Positions 1 through 10,256 of a stretch of 64,000 nucleotides of DNA are shown here, in pieces. The DNA lies in NCBI RefSeq assembly GCF_003058085.1, contig NZ_QBUD01000009.1:1-64000 (forward strand). The letters are read 5' to 3'. How positions within the stretch are numbered: the stretch's first letter is position 1; each line of letters begins with the position of its first letter. The notes under the pieces are model-generated. The model worked only from the letters and a program-made list of their open reading frames with translations, was not told the origin of the DNA and did no database searches. The position numbers and the translations under genes are program-made. Origin of the DNA: Yoonia sediminilitoris (GTDB lineage Bacteria; Pseudomonadota; Alphaproteobacteria; Rhodobacterales; Rhodobacteraceae).

Positions 1-50
1 ACCGCCAGCACGCCGCATAATCAAACCAAACAGATGAGCCAAACTCTCTC

Positions 51-251
51 TTAGGTTCGGACGCTCTTGGTCCCAAAAACCCTGACGACGGACAGCCGAA
101 CAACCGTTTTCTCGCTATAGCGGCCTGCATAGGTTTGCCATCTGTGGATGATCCGGTCATTCTCGGTATGGAAAAATTGAGCATCATTACCCTGTCTAGT
201 CCAAATATCCCCGCGCTCTAAGGTCATCTCTTCGTTCAAGGATCCCGCCAT
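51..251 (-). CDS. hypothetical protein, island cargo (uncertain)
   Basis: A 66-residue reading frame (58 residues if the internal ATG at 227 is used) that I do not recognise. It lies at the distal end of a leftward-reading series beginning with the integrase, and overlaps the 3' end of the preceding gene by about 55 bases (32 with the shorter start). The product is rich in charged and aromatic residues (GDIWTRQGNDAQFFHTENDR), with no signal peptide or membrane segment. The overlap and position are consistent with a cargo gene of the tRNA-Ser island, but the coding nature is not proven. Positions 1-50 carry nothing I can call. Confidence 0.35.
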   Translation of the reverse strand: MAGSLNEEMTLERGDIWTRQGNDAQFFHTENDRIIHRWQTYAGRYSEKTVVRLSVVRVFGTKSVRT

Positions 252-618
252 TAACTTGAACACCTTCAAATTTCCCATCCCTGATCGAGAGAAAGATGAC
301 GTTTCCGATATGTTCGGCAATATTGAGCTTTCGCTCATTTTTTGCTTCATAACGCTTGCCGGTTTCTGAAAACTCGTAGGCCGCGTCATTTCTTTGAATC
401 GATGTTGCGGCCACCCATTCTATGAAGTTTCGATTCGTCGCGTCAGAGGCCCACTTCGGGCCCTTTTCCTTCATCAACAGTTCGATCCGCCCGTTTACGA
501 CATCGTGCTTAACATTCTTGATAGCTCGGTGCCGTAATTCGTTGGTCTCTTCGCTCAGAGCGATCCTAAAGAGCTCAATAAACTGCAAATCGAATTCGTT
601 GATACCAACTTCAGCCAT
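196..618 (-). CDS. hypothetical protein translationally coupled to integrase
   Basis: A 140-residue soluble protein of unknown function. The ATG at 618-616 sits just before the integrase stop codon at 613-611, so the two genes overlap by 8 bases and are probably co-translated. The N-terminal half is helical and charged (EFDLQFIELFRIALSEETNE); the C-terminal half carries a short strand-rich piece (IGNVIFLSIRDGKFEGVQVN). There are no cysteines, signal peptide or membrane segments. Its base composition is more AT-rich than the core genes to the right, which fits horizontal acquisition. It could be an integrase accessory protein or plain cargo; the sequence does not decide. Confidence 0.6.
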   Translation of the reverse strand: MAEVGINEFDLQFIELFRIALSEETNELRHRAIKNVKHDVVNGRIELLMKEKGPKWASDATNRNFIEWVAATSIQRNDAAYEFSETGKRYEAKNERKLNIAEHIGNVIFLSIRDGKFEGVQVNGGILERRDDLRARGYLD

Positions 619-1798
619 CAGCTCCCTCCGAAGATCGGCCGTTTGTGATAAATCCAGACCACTGCTCCAACAGGGACCTTCGCTTTTCAAGTAAATCAGA
701 CCGCGCATAAGCCCGCTCAACTTCTGAACCAACGCGGTGGGAAAGGCTCATCTCTGCGACTTCACGCGGCGCATTTGCAACTTCAGATGCCCAGTCCCTA
801 AATGTCGATCTAAAGCCATGCACCGTGATGCCCTCAACTTTCATCCGACGCAGCAACATCAGCATCGACATGTTGGACAGTGGTTTATGCCGTGTCTGCC
901 CCTCAAACACCAATTCGGATCTTAGATCACGCAGCGGATCAATGATTGCGAGCATTTCATCAGTCAAAGGCACACGGTGCGGCTCACCAGTTTTCATCCG
1001 TTCTTCGGGGCAGGTCCACAAGCGCGCATCGAAGTCGATCTCCGGCCAACGCATTCCGAGAACCTCATTCGTCCGAGAACCGGTGAGGCAAGTGAAGCGC
1101 AACGCATGTGCGGACATGGCATTTCGCGATTTCAGGTCAGCATAGAAGGCGGGCACATCTTGCCAGCGCATCGCTTTATGATGTTTCGGTTTAGCCTTCA
1201 CCTTCGGCAGAACTTGCGCGTCTTTAATTGCCGTCACCGGGTTCTCCCCCGAGCGCATTCCTTTCGATTTTGCGACGTCCAAGACAATCTTTATCCGCTG
1301 GGACAAGCGCCTTGCGGTTTCGTGCTTTTCGGTCCAGATCGGCGAGAGGCACATCAAAACCTCAGGCTGATCAATGCTATCAATTGGCATCCGTCCAATC
1401 TTCGGGAAGGCATAGTCGCGCAACGTATTGATCCATTGCTGCCCATGCTTCTGGTTTTTCCATGTTGGCATGCGATCAATGTGGACTTGCTGCGCGACTT
1501 CTTCGAACGTGGGCACCTCTCTGTGCGCGTTAAAACGGGGATTGAGGCCTTGCTTCGCCATCCGGCGATATTCCAGCGCCCTATCTCGCGCCTGATTGAT
1601 GGTGACGATATCAGCACCGCCAAGGCCAAAGTCTGTGCGCAGCGGTGCGCCTTTCCTGTTCTTCTGCCCTTTGACGGTGACTCGGACTATCCAACGACGC
1701 GCGCGAGATGGATCAACTACGAGATAAAGACCATTGCCATCACCATGACGGCCCGGCCCAAGATTTTCGACTAGCTTCTTAGTCAGTTTACCAGACAT
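611..1798 (-). CDS. tyrosine-type site-specific integrase (P4/DUF4102 family)
   Basis: A full-length integrase of about 395 residues that catalyses recombination between an island attachment site and a tRNA gene. The N-terminal DUF4102 arm-binding domain is recognisable from LTKKLVENLGPGRHGDGNGL. The C-terminal catalytic domain holds the expected residues: Arg in TGSRTNEVLGMRW, the HxxR motif in VHGFRSTFRDW (about 327-330), His in LSHRVG (about 354), and the tyrosine nucleophile in AYARSDLLEKRR (about 364). The ATG at 1798 is chosen because P4-type integrases begin a few residues before KLTKK; a TTG at 1831 and an ATG at 1804 are alternatives without a better ribosome site. It reads away from the 3' end of the adjacent tRNA-Ser, the usual geometry for an island using that tRNA as attB. 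It appears intact. Confidence 0.93.
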   Translation of the reverse strand: MSGKLTKKLVENLGPGRHGDGNGLYLVVDPSRARRWIVRVTVKGQKNRKGAPLRTDFGLGGADIVTINQARDRALEYRRMAKQGLNPRFNAHREVPTFEEVAQQVHIDRMPTWKNQKHGQQWINTLRDYAFPKIGRMPIDSIDQPEVLMCLSPIWTEKHETARRLSQRIKIVLDVAKSKGMRSGENPVTAIKDAQVLPKVKAKPKHHKAMRWQDVPAFYADLKSRNAMSAHALRFTCLTGSRTNEVLGMRWPEIDFDARLWTCPEERMKTGEPHRVPLTDEMLAIIDPLRDLRSELVFEGQTRHKPLSNMSMLMLLRRMKVEGITVHGFRSTFRDWASEVANAPREVAEMSLSHRVGSEVERAYARSDLLEKRRSLLEQWSGFITNGRSSEGADG

Positions 1799-1952
1799 CA
1801 CCATTTTAATACCACTATTCGTACCACCCAAGGTAAGAATACCAGCACAATCGAAAGAAATCCATCATAAAGCCGAATAGCTATCATTGCCCTGAAAACA
1901 TGGCAAAATATTTAGTCAATAGCATTGTGCGAAAATGAAAGAAATGGGGTGG

Positions 1953-2042
1953 TGGCGGAGAGACAGGGATTCGAACCCTGGGTAGGCTTGCACCCACAAC
2001 GGTTTTCGAGACCGCCCCGTTCGACCACTCCGGCACCTCTCC
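1953..2042 (-). tRNA. tRNA-Ser (anticodon CGA)
   Basis: A class II tRNA with a long variable arm, reading UCG codons. The 7-bp acceptor stem pairs GGAGAGG (2042-2036) with TCTCTCC (1963-1957), followed by a G discriminator and an encoded CCA ending at 1953. The anticodon loop is CTCGAAA, giving CGA at positions 34-36. The T loop is GTTCGAATC. Its 3' end faces the integrase gene 155 bases away, making this tRNA the likely attachment site of the island that extends left out of the window. Confidence 0.95.
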
Positions 2043-2182
2043 GCGATAAAAACGGTTCCTAATCCGCCGATCCGTCCGGCGCAAGCCGGATTTGTAGTCT
2101 TGGGACATATGGGCGTGCCCTTGGATTCGGGGCAACGGGTGTTTATCCTGTTTAAGGTCGTCGAAACTAGGGAATGTCTCTC

Positions 2183-3016
2183 ATGCGCCTGTTCTATGCC
2201 ACCATTGCGGCAGCTGTATTTTTTGTGGCTAGCTTGCCGGCCTTTGCGCAACGGGACCAAGACAAACTGGATGCCTTGTTCGATGCTATGGGGCTGGCGG
2301 AAATGATCGAAATCCTGCGTGCCGAAGGGCTGGTACATGGCAGCGAGGTCGCGCAACAGATGTTGCCGGGGGGGCGCGAGGCGCGGTGGGACGCGCTGGT
2401 GTCTGATATCTATGATCCACAGGTAATGTATGAAGAGGTCCGCGCCGCCTTTGACGAGGAACTAGCAGGCGATGATGTCGATGCGATGCTGGGTTTTTTC
2501 CAGTCGGAAACAGGGCGCACGATTGTCAGCCTTGAGACCAGCGCGCGACGCGCGTTTCTGGATCAGGCCGTCGAGGAGGCAAGCAAGGAGCAGGCAGCCC
2601 TGGCAGCAGCCGACAAAACCGACCGTTTCCAGCAGGTCACCCGATTTATTGAAACCGGTGACCTGATCGAAGCCAACATCGTTGGTGCCATGAACTCGAA
2701 CTACGCCTTCTTGTCCGGGTTGATTGACGGGGGCGCGATGCCTGAAGGCTTGACCGCCGAGACAGCGCTGCAACAGGTCTGGCAGCAGGAGGCCGAGATC
2801 AGGGCAACGACCCGGGAATGGTTATACGCCTACCTGATGCTGGCCTTCCAGCCGCTGTCGGAGGAAGAGTTGGAGGCATACATTACCTTCACGGCATCAC
2901 CTGCGGGACAGGACCTGAACAATGCCTTGTTTGTTGCCTTTGACGGGATGTTCGATGATGTCTCGCGGGCGTTGGGGCTGGGGGCGTCGCGGTTTGTCAT
3001 CAGTCGCGAGCTTTAG
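2183..3016 (+). CDS. DUF2059 domain secreted protein
   Basis: A 277-residue exported protein of unknown role. It begins with a Sec signal peptide (MRLFYATIAAAVFFVASLPAFAQ) predicted to be cut after AFA. The mature part is almost entirely helical and contains DUF2059-type repeats (AMLGFFQSETGRTIVSLET and, near the C terminus, EAYITFTASPAGQDLNNALF). The ATG at 2183 is preferred over the one at 2174 because TAGGGA (2168-2173) sits about 9 bases before 2183 but directly abuts 2174. It stands alone, upstream of the rplU promoter. DUF2059 proteins are common in alphaproteobacteria and have no assigned biochemical activity. Confidence 0.85.
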   Translation: MRLFYATIAAAVFFVASLPAFAQRDQDKLDALFDAMGLAEMIEILRAEGLVHGSEVAQQMLPGGREARWDALVSDIYDPQVMYEEVRAAFDEELAGDDVDAMLGFFQSETGRTIVSLETSARRAFLDQAVEEASKEQAALAAADKTDRFQQVTRFIETGDLIEANIVGAMNSNYAFLSGLIDGGAMPEGLTAETALQQVWQQEAEIRATTREWLYAYLMLAFQPLSEEELEAYITFTASPAGQDLNNALFVAFDGMFDDVSRALGLGASRFVISREL

Positions 3017-3061
3017 GGCCGTAAAATCGGCTTTTGTCTGCGTCGCGCACCCAATTCCGGG

Positions 3062-3090
3062 TTGACTTACAAGGGCTTTGGTTTGATAAG
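3062..3090 (+). promoter_or_regulatory. candidate sigma70-type promoter for rplU-rpmA
   Basis: TTGACT (3062-3067) and GATAAG (3085-3090) are separated by 17 bases, about 125 bases before the rplU start. The -35 matches 5 of 6 consensus positions and the -10 matches 4 of 6. The 200-base gap 3017-3216 holds no other gene. Prediction by eye only. Confidence 0.4.
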
Positions 3091-3216
3091 CCGCCCATCT
3101 CGACAAGGGTATGTCGGGGTGTCATGTGAAATATCGCCCAAGGGCGCGCAGTCCACAGGTACATAACGCCGGAACGCTCCGGGGCCTCAGAGACGCGGAA
3201 GATGAAGGAATAACAG

Positions 3217-3870
3217 ATGTTTGCGGTTCTCAAAACCGGCGGCAAGCAGTATAAAGTCACATCGGGTGACGTGCTTCGTGTCGAAAAGCTGGCAGCAAAG
3301 GCTGGCGACAAAATTCAATTCAACGAGATTCTGATGGTCGGCTCGACTGTTGGCGCACCTTTGGTGGCTGACGCGGGCGTTCAGGCCGAAGTCATCGACC
3401 AGATCAAAGGCGAAAAGACAGTCAATTTCGTCAAGCGCCGCCGTAAGCACGGCTCGCAGCGCAAAAAGGGCCACCGTCAGCAACTGACGCTGGTGCGGAT
3501 TGCCGACATCCTTGAAAAGGGTGCTGACAAGTCCGGCGTGATGGCTGCCGTTTCCGGCTCAGGCGTGGCAATGGAAGCGACACCAAAAGCCGCCCCCAAG
3601 GCGAAGGCGGCTCCAAAGGCTGCTGCTGAGAAAGCAGAAAAGCCCAAGGCCGCGCCAAAGGCTGCCGCTGGCGCGGACGACCTGAAAAAACTGTCAGGCG
3701 TAGGCCCCGCACTTGAAAAGAAGCTGCTTGAAGCTGGCGTGACAACATTCGCGCAGATCGCAGCATGGACAGAAGCAGACGTGGCTGCGATGGACGAAAA
3801 ACTGTCGTTCAAAGGCCGCATCGAACGTGAAGGCTGGATCGCACAAGCGGCCGAGCTGGCAAAAGGCTAA
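3217..3870 (+). CDS. rplU: 50S ribosomal protein L21 with C-terminal helix-hairpin-helix extension
   Basis: The first about 103 residues are a standard bacterial L21, which binds 23S rRNA domain I in the large subunit (start [20 protein letters not shown], the conserved [17 protein letters not shown] patch at about 74-90). The chain then continues to 217 residues, twice the usual length. An Ala/Lys/Pro linker (about 123-153) leads to a helix-hairpin-helix domain with [21 protein letters not shown] and a second helical half ending near residue 217. L21 extensions of this kind are typical of Rhodobacterales; their function is not established. GAAGGA lies 8 bases before the ATG. rpmA follows 12 bases downstream in the usual L21-L27 operon. 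Confidence 0.97.
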   Translation: MFAVLKTGGKQYKVTSGDVLRVEKLAAKAGDKIQFNEILMVGSTVGAPLVADAGVQAEVIDQIKGEKTVNFVKRRRKHGSQRKKGHRQQLTLVRIADILEKGADKSGVMAAVSGSGVAMEATPKAAPKAKAAPKAAAEKAEKPKAAPKAAAGADDLKKLSGVGPALEKKLLEAGVTTFAQIAAWTEADVAAMDEKLSFKGRIEREGWIAQAAELAKG

Positions 3871-3882
3871 GGAGAGACACCA

Positions 3883-4152
3883 ATGGCACATAAAAAAGCA
3901 GGCGGTTCATCCCGTAACGGTCGCGACTCAGCAGGTCGCCGCCTCGGCGTTAAAAAGTTCGGCGGCGAAACAGTCGTTCCTGGCAACATCATCATGCGTC
4001 AGCGTGGCACAAAAATGTGGCCCGGTATGGGCGTTGGCATGGGCAAGGATCATACGATTTTTGCGACCATTGATGGCAACGTCAAATTCCACAAAGGCCT
4101 AAAGGGCCGTACCTTTATTTCGGTTCTCCCCGTGGCGGAGGCCGCTGAATAA
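3883..4152 (+). CDS. rpmA: 50S ribosomal protein L27
   Basis: An 89-residue L27, whose N-terminal tail reaches the peptidyl-transferase centre of the large subunit. The start [20 protein letters not shown] is diagnostic, with the GVKKFGGE and GRTFISV motifs also present. It has no cleavable N-terminal extension of the Firmicutes type. AAGGAGAG precedes the ATG at good spacing. It is co-transcribed with rplU and followed by a strong intrinsic terminator. Confidence 0.98.
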   Translation: MAHKKAGGSSRNGRDSAGRRLGVKKFGGETVVPGNIIMRQRGTKMWPGMGVGMGKDHTIFATIDGNVKFHKGLKGRTFISVLPVAEAAE

Positions 4153-4179
4153 GCCGAAATTCTCAGAACATGTTAATGG

Positions 4180-4211
4180 GGGGATCGGTTAAACCGGTCC
4201 CCTTTTTCTTT
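4180..4211 (+). terminator. intrinsic terminator of rplU-rpmA
   Basis: GGGGATCGGTT (4180-4190) and AACCGGTCCCC (4192-4202) form a stem with one G-T wobble, followed immediately by TTTTTCTTTT. The innermost pairs open to give a normal loop. It lies 28 bases after the rpmA stop codon. Confidence 0.85.
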
Positions 4212-4325
4212 TGGGGCAAGGTCTGGAATGCGAGACCGGGTGAGTGAGGCCCCGACGTTCATATTTCTGCCACCAAGTTATTTTAGGGGGTGGCAGGAAC
4301 GAATTGTTTTCGAGGAGGGAAAGCA

Positions 4326-4868
4326 GTGAAACATGAAGATATCACCGTGCAGGATACGATCACGGCGGACCGTTTCATCCTGCGCCCATGCCGCAAATCA
4401 GATGCGGGATTGATCGCGATGTATGCCGCCGACGATCGCGTCGCACGCGGCACACGCGCGATGCCGCATCCGCTGCCCCCCGGTTCGGTCGAGGCGATGA
4501 TTGATCGGGCGTCGCAAAATAAACGCGCCGAAGATGTCTGGGTGATCGATGGCTCTGCCAAAGGCCACGCCGAAGCATTGGGCCTCATCAGCCTTGAACG
4601 GATGGACCGCGCCCAATCCGAGATTTTTTATTGGATCGCGCCTGCGTTCTGGAACACCGGTTTTGCAACCGAAGCCGTGCGCACGCTGATTGCAGCCAAT
4701 CCGCACCAGTCAGACCGCATCTTTGCGGAAGTGTTTCAGGACAACCCCGGCTCTGCGCGTGTATTGACCAACTGCGGTTTTGATTATCTGGGCGACGCAG
4801 AAGCCTTTTCCGTGGCGCGGGGCGCGACTGTACCAACATGGACATATACGCTTAAAATCGGGGAATGA
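4326..4868 (+). CDS. GNAT family N-acetyltransferase (RimJ/RimL type) 1
   Basis: A 180-residue acetyl-CoA-dependent acyltransferase of the RimJ/RimL type, acceptor unknown. The fold is visible from the N-terminal TADRFILRPCRKSDAGL, the central IFYWIAPAFWNTGFATEAVR with the acetyl-CoA binding loop (Q/R-x-x-G-x-A form WNTGFA), and NPGSARVLTNCGF near the C terminus. A GTG start at 4326 is chosen because GAGGAGG (4312-4318) lies 7 bases upstream; the ATG at 4290 has no ribosome site. It is the first of three tandem GNAT genes whose ends overlap by 4 bases (ATGA), so they are translated as a unit between rpmA and obgE. Confidence 0.85.
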   Translation: MKHEDITVQDTITADRFILRPCRKSDAGLIAMYAADDRVARGTRAMPHPLPPGSVEAMIDRASQNKRAEDVWVIDGSAKGHAEALGLISLERMDRAQSEIFYWIAPAFWNTGFATEAVRTLIAANPHQSDRIFAEVFQDNPGSARVLTNCGFDYLGDAEAFSVARGATVPTWTYTLKIGE

Positions 4869-5377
4869 CCCTACTTACCTTGCGTACACAGCGGCTGGTC
4901 CTGCGCGCACCAGTGCCGCAGGATGCAGCGGTGATTGCATCGGCCCTGAACAACCTGAATATTAGCCGGTGGCTGGCCGTCGTGCCCTATCCATACACGC
5001 AGGAGGATGCCGACTGGTTCATCGCCGAGGTTTCGGCAGGGCGGCTGCGTGCCCGCCTGATCTGGCAGGGCGATCAGTTCATTGGCGCAATCGGGATAGA
5101 CGACAGTCTGGGCTACTGGCTGGCAGAGCATGCATGGGGCAGGGGCTACGCGACCGAAGCGGCAAAGGCGGTACTGACCGATTTTTTCGCGGACCCTGAA
5201 CAGATTGCGATTACAGCCAGTCACATGACCGCGAACACGCCATCGGCGCACTTGCTTCATCGGCTTGGATTTATAGGTGTGGGTCAGATACCAATCACAT
5301 GCGCCGCAACCGGACGGACCGAACAGGGCCGCAGGATGCGGCTCACCCGTGAGCGCTGGGAAAGTCTGAACGCATGA
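4865..5377 (+). CDS. GNAT family N-acetyltransferase 2
   Basis: A 170-residue GNAT acetyltransferase of the RimJ/RimL group. It opens with TLRTQRLVLRAPVPQDAAVI, carries the acetyl-CoA loop as WLAEHAWGRGYATEAAKAVL (about 82-101), and a C-terminal NTPSAHLLHRLGFIGVG. The start overlaps the stop of the preceding GNAT gene (ATGA), and its own stop overlaps the next start in the same way. Substrate cannot be told from sequence; related proteins acetylate protein N termini, ribosomal proteins or small amines. It is about as diverged from its two neighbours as from unrelated GNATs, so recent duplication is not evident. Confidence 0.85.
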   Translation: MTLLTLRTQRLVLRAPVPQDAAVIASALNNLNISRWLAVVPYPYTQEDADWFIAEVSAGRLRARLIWQGDQFIGAIGIDDSLGYWLAEHAWGRGYATEAAKAVLTDFFADPEQIAITASHMTANTPSAHLLHRLGFIGVGQIPITCAATGRTEQGRRMRLTRERWESLNA

Positions 5378-5895
5378 CAAAGCTGCAACACCGGTTCTTG
5401 CAACCTCAAAACACTGATGCGCTGCACGATATCGTCAGCGATTGGGATGTTGTGCGGCAATTGGAGGCGTGGCCATGGCCGCCGGACCGCAGCTTTACCC
5501 AAAGCAGATGCCGCCCGTATGATGGCGATGGGTTCGTCTGGGGTATCTTTGAGGATGACGTGCTTCTGGGAATAATGGGCGTGACCAAAGGTGACATTGG
5601 TTATTGCTTCCGTCAAAGCGCATGGGGCAGGGGGATTGCCACCCATTTTGGGCGCTTGGCCATCAATTTTGCCTTTCAGGACCCGGCCCTGACAAAGATC
5701 ACCGCAAGTTGCTGGCATGACAACGAGGGGTCAGACCGGGTGTTGCACAAACTCAGCTTTTGCCAGCTTGGCGAGCAGGTCCAACATGCGTTTGCGCGGG
5801 ATGAACCGACGCTGTGTTACAAATATCTGCTGACCCGCACACACTGGGACGGGTTGAGAAGCCGCGGCGAATGGACTATCGCGGCAGCACAATAG
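5374..5895 (+). CDS. GNAT family N-acetyltransferase 3
   Basis: A 173-residue third GNAT protein. The opening TKLQHRFLQPQNTDALHDIV replaces the usual RLxLRP motif, so the N-terminal half is the most divergent of the three. The acetyl-CoA loop is clear as GYCFRQSAWGRGIATHFGRL (about 72-91), followed by NEGSDRVLHKLSF. It is translationally coupled to the second GNAT gene by a 4-base overlap and ends 18 bases before obgE. The target is unknown. Its placement before obgE suggests co-transcription with the obgE-proB-proA series. Confidence 0.85.
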   Translation: MTKLQHRFLQPQNTDALHDIVSDWDVVRQLEAWPWPPDRSFTQSRCRPYDGDGFVWGIFEDDVLLGIMGVTKGDIGYCFRQSAWGRGIATHFGRLAINFAFQDPALTKITASCWHDNEGSDRVLHKLSFCQLGEQVQHAFARDEPTLCYKYLLTRTHWDGLRSRGEWTIAAAQ

Positions 5896-8054
<2,159 letters not shown>

Positions 8055-8064
8055 GGGACATCAC

Positions 8065-9330
8065 ATGAACGATCACGACGCAATCGGGCCAATGATGGCG
8101 CAAATCGGTGCGGATGCACGGCTTGCCGCAACGCAACTGGCCACGGCTCCGGCAGCCGCGAAGGAAGCAGCATTGAACGCGGCGGCAGATGCGATCTGGG
8201 ACCAGCGCGCGGCGATCATCGCGGCCAACAAGAAAGACCTTGCTTACGGTGCCGACAAAGGCATTTCGCCTGCGATGATGGACCGCCTGATGCTGGATGA
8301 GGCCCGGATCAAGGCAATGGCGGACGGACTGCGCGCAGTGGCGGCGCAAAAAGACCCGATTGGCGAAGTGACCGAAGAATGGACGCAGCCCAGCGGCCTG
8401 CATATTCGCCGCGTGCGCACACCCATTGGCGTGATCGGCGTGATCTATGAAAGCCGCCCTAATGTGACAGCGGATGCAGGTGCGCTGTGTCTGAAATCCG
8501 GCAATGCGGTGATTTTGCGGGGCGGGTCGGAAAGTTTCCATTCTTCCCAGGCGATCCACGCCTGCCTTGTGGCTGGTCTAAAGGCGGCAGGATTGCCAGA
8601 GGCGGCTGTGCAGCTTGTGCCAACCCGTGACAGGGCAGCCGTGACGGCGATGCTACAGGCCACCGACCATATCGACGTGATTGTGCCCCGTGGTGGCAAA
8701 GGGCTTGTCGGGTTGGTCCAGCGCGAGGCACGGGTACCTGTCTTTGCCCATCTTGAAGGGATTTGCCACATCTACGTGGATGGGGCCGCAGACATGGAAA
8801 AAGCCAAGGCCGTGCTTATCAACGCAAAAACCCGTCGCACGGGTATCTGCGGTGCGGCAGAGGCGGTGCTGGTGGATCAGGCCTTTTTCGACAAATATGG
8901 CGACGTGCTGACCCGCGCACTGGTCGATGCCGGGGTTGAGGTGCGCGCCGAAGGTGTCTTGGCTGAAGCGCCGGGCACGGTCGCGGCCAACCCCGAGGAT
9001 TTCGGGAAAGAGTTTCTTGATATGATTATTGCGGCAAAAATTGTTGACGGGGTGGATGGGGCAATCGCCCATATTCGCCAATATGGGTCAAACCACACCG
9101 ACGCGATCCTGACCGAAGATCAGGCCATCGCCGATACGTTCTTTCGTGAACTCGACAGCGCGATCCTGATGCACAATGCCTCTACCCAGTTTGCCGACGG
9201 TGGCGAATTCGGCATGGGCGCCGAAATCGGAATCGCCACCGGAAAGCTGCATGCGCGCGGGCCTGTTGGCGCGGTGCAATTGACCAGCTTCAAATATCTT
9301 GTGACCGGTGACGGAACTATTCGCGCCTAA
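8065..9330 (+). CDS. proA: gamma-glutamyl phosphate reductase
   Basis: A 421-residue NADPH-dependent reductase converting gamma-glutamyl phosphate to glutamate semialdehyde, the second step of proline synthesis. Typical motifs are [36 protein letters not shown], and the catalytic cysteine in [16 protein letters not shown]. The C terminus has the conserved [16 protein letters not shown]. The ATG at 8065 is chosen for the AGGGGAC site before it; an upstream in-frame ATG at 8038 lies inside proB. Its stop overlaps the stop of the convergent chpT gene by 4 bases. Confidence 0.97.
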   Translation: MNDHDAIGPMMAQIGADARLAATQLATAPAAAKEAALNAAADAIWDQRAAIIAANKKDLAYGADKGISPAMMDRLMLDEARIKAMADGLRAVAAQKDPIGEVTEEWTQPSGLHIRRVRTPIGVIGVIYESRPNVTADAGALCLKSGNAVILRGGSESFHSSQAIHACLVAGLKAAGLPEAAVQLVPTRDRAAVTAMLQATDHIDVIVPRGGKGLVGLVQREARVPVFAHLEGICHIYVDGAADMEKAKAVLINAKTRRTGICGAAEAVLVDQAFFDKYGDVLTRALVDAGVEVRAEGVLAEAPGTVAANPEDFGKEFLDMIIAAKIVDGVDGAIAHIRQYGSNHTDAILTEDQAIADTFFRELDSAILMHNASTQFADGGEFGMGAEIGIATGKLHARGPVGAVQLTSFKYLVTGDGTIRA

Positions 9331-9917
9331 AACCGCATGATCAACTGCTCTTCGCTCAGGTGCGGGTGCAGCACGCGCCCGGCCTCTGCCAGACAAGAAG
9401 GCAGCAGTGCAAACTGCACTTGTGCGGCGGTATGCACATATCCGGAGTCCGGCGATTGCAGGCTTGCCCACAGATCGTCATCGATCATGATGCGGCGCCC
9501 GGCAGCGGTCAGGGCCCAGGCGTTGCCGTTCATTTCAATGCGCACCTCTCCGCCCAGCGGCATCGCCGATTCCAGGCTGAGCAAAAGCAGAAAGGCACAG
9601 CGCACGTCCCGACGCGGTTGATCATCTGTGATCATCCAGTGGTAGGTCATACGCCCGCCGCTCGCCATGTCGGACAGGATTGAGAGCGTTTCGGTCCGTC
9701 CGACCAACTGGTCAGCACCGGAAGCACCAAAGGCTATCCGGAAAAAGCGGATGCGCGCATTGGCGTTTTGTACGCTTTCGCTGATCAGACTCATTTCAGC
9801 GCCTGCGTGGCCGTCAGTCAGGGCCAAAAGTTCAACACCATTGCCGATCGCCCCGATCGGGCTGATAAGGTCATGGCAAATCCGGGAACCGACAAGGGCC
9901 GCAATATCTGTGGTCAT
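9327..9917 (-). CDS. chpT: histidine phosphotransferase ChpT
   Basis: A 196-residue relay protein that in alphaproteobacteria passes phosphate from the hybrid kinase CckA to CtrA and CpdR. The phospho-accepting histidine sits in [20 protein letters not shown] (about 7-26), which resembles a HisKA dimerisation helix. The rest is a degenerate ATPase-like fold lacking nucleotide-binding motifs (pfam HPTransfase). The ATG at 9917 has AGAGGAAA upstream. In Rhodobacterales this pathway mainly controls motility, gene-transfer-agent production and related traits, so that is the likely role, by family knowledge. It is divergent from the DUF3553 gene 28 bases away. Confidence 0.9.
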   Translation of the reverse strand: MTTDIAALVGSRICHDLISPIGAIGNGVELLALTDGHAGAEMSLISESVQNANARIRFFRIAFGASGADQLVGRTETLSILSDMASGGRMTYHWMITDDQPRRDVRCAFLLLLSLESAMPLGGEVRIEMNGNAWALTAAGRRIMIDDDLWASLQSPDSGYVHTAAQVQFALLPSCLAEAGRVLHPHLSEEQLIMRF

Positions 9918-9945
9918 GGTGGTTTTCCTCTTTGAAAGGACAGTT

Positions 9946-10128
9946 ATGTCAGACATCAATGCGATCCTTAGTCCTGGTATGATGGTGGCACACCCCGGCC
10001 AGCCCGAATGGGGGCAGGGGCAGGTTCAGTCCAATATCAACGGCAAGATCACCGTAAACTTCCAACACGAAGGCAAAGTTGTCATTGATGGTCACCAAGT
10101 GAAGCTGGTCCTTATAGGGTCCGCATAG
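9946..10128 (+). CDS. DUF3553 small protein
   Basis: A 60-residue soluble protein of the DUF3553 family, function unknown. It has a single small beta-rich domain with AHPGQPEWGQGQVQSNINGK and HEGKVVIDGHQVKLVLI, resembling the CarD-like/UvrD C-terminal tail fold. AAAGGA lies 7 bases before the ATG. It is divergent from chpT with only 28 bases between the starts, so the two promoters must overlap. The neighbouring olsB start is 129 bases downstream. Confidence 0.85.
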   Translation: MSDINAILSPGMMVAHPGQPEWGQGQVQSNINGKITVNFQHEGKVVIDGHQVKLVLIGSA

Positions 10129-10256
10129 CCATGGGGATGGTTAACATTTTCGCGTATCGTTTCAAAGACTGGTGGTGATAGCTACCGGTGAATTGGTTGC
10201 CAAATAGTTACCAAGGTCCTAAGAATCGTCCTCCAGAGGCATGAAAGCGCCAGTCC

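Noticed and set aside
2075-2090. TCCGGC-GCAA-GCCGGA hairpin upstream of the tRNA-Ser gene
   Set aside because: Short perfect hairpin without a T tract or an upstream gene end in the right direction; could be fortuitous.
10193-10214. TTGGT...ACCAA inverted repeat upstream of olsB
   Set aside because: Arms are only 5 bases with a 12-base spacer, expected by chance; no match to a known phosphate-regulon box.
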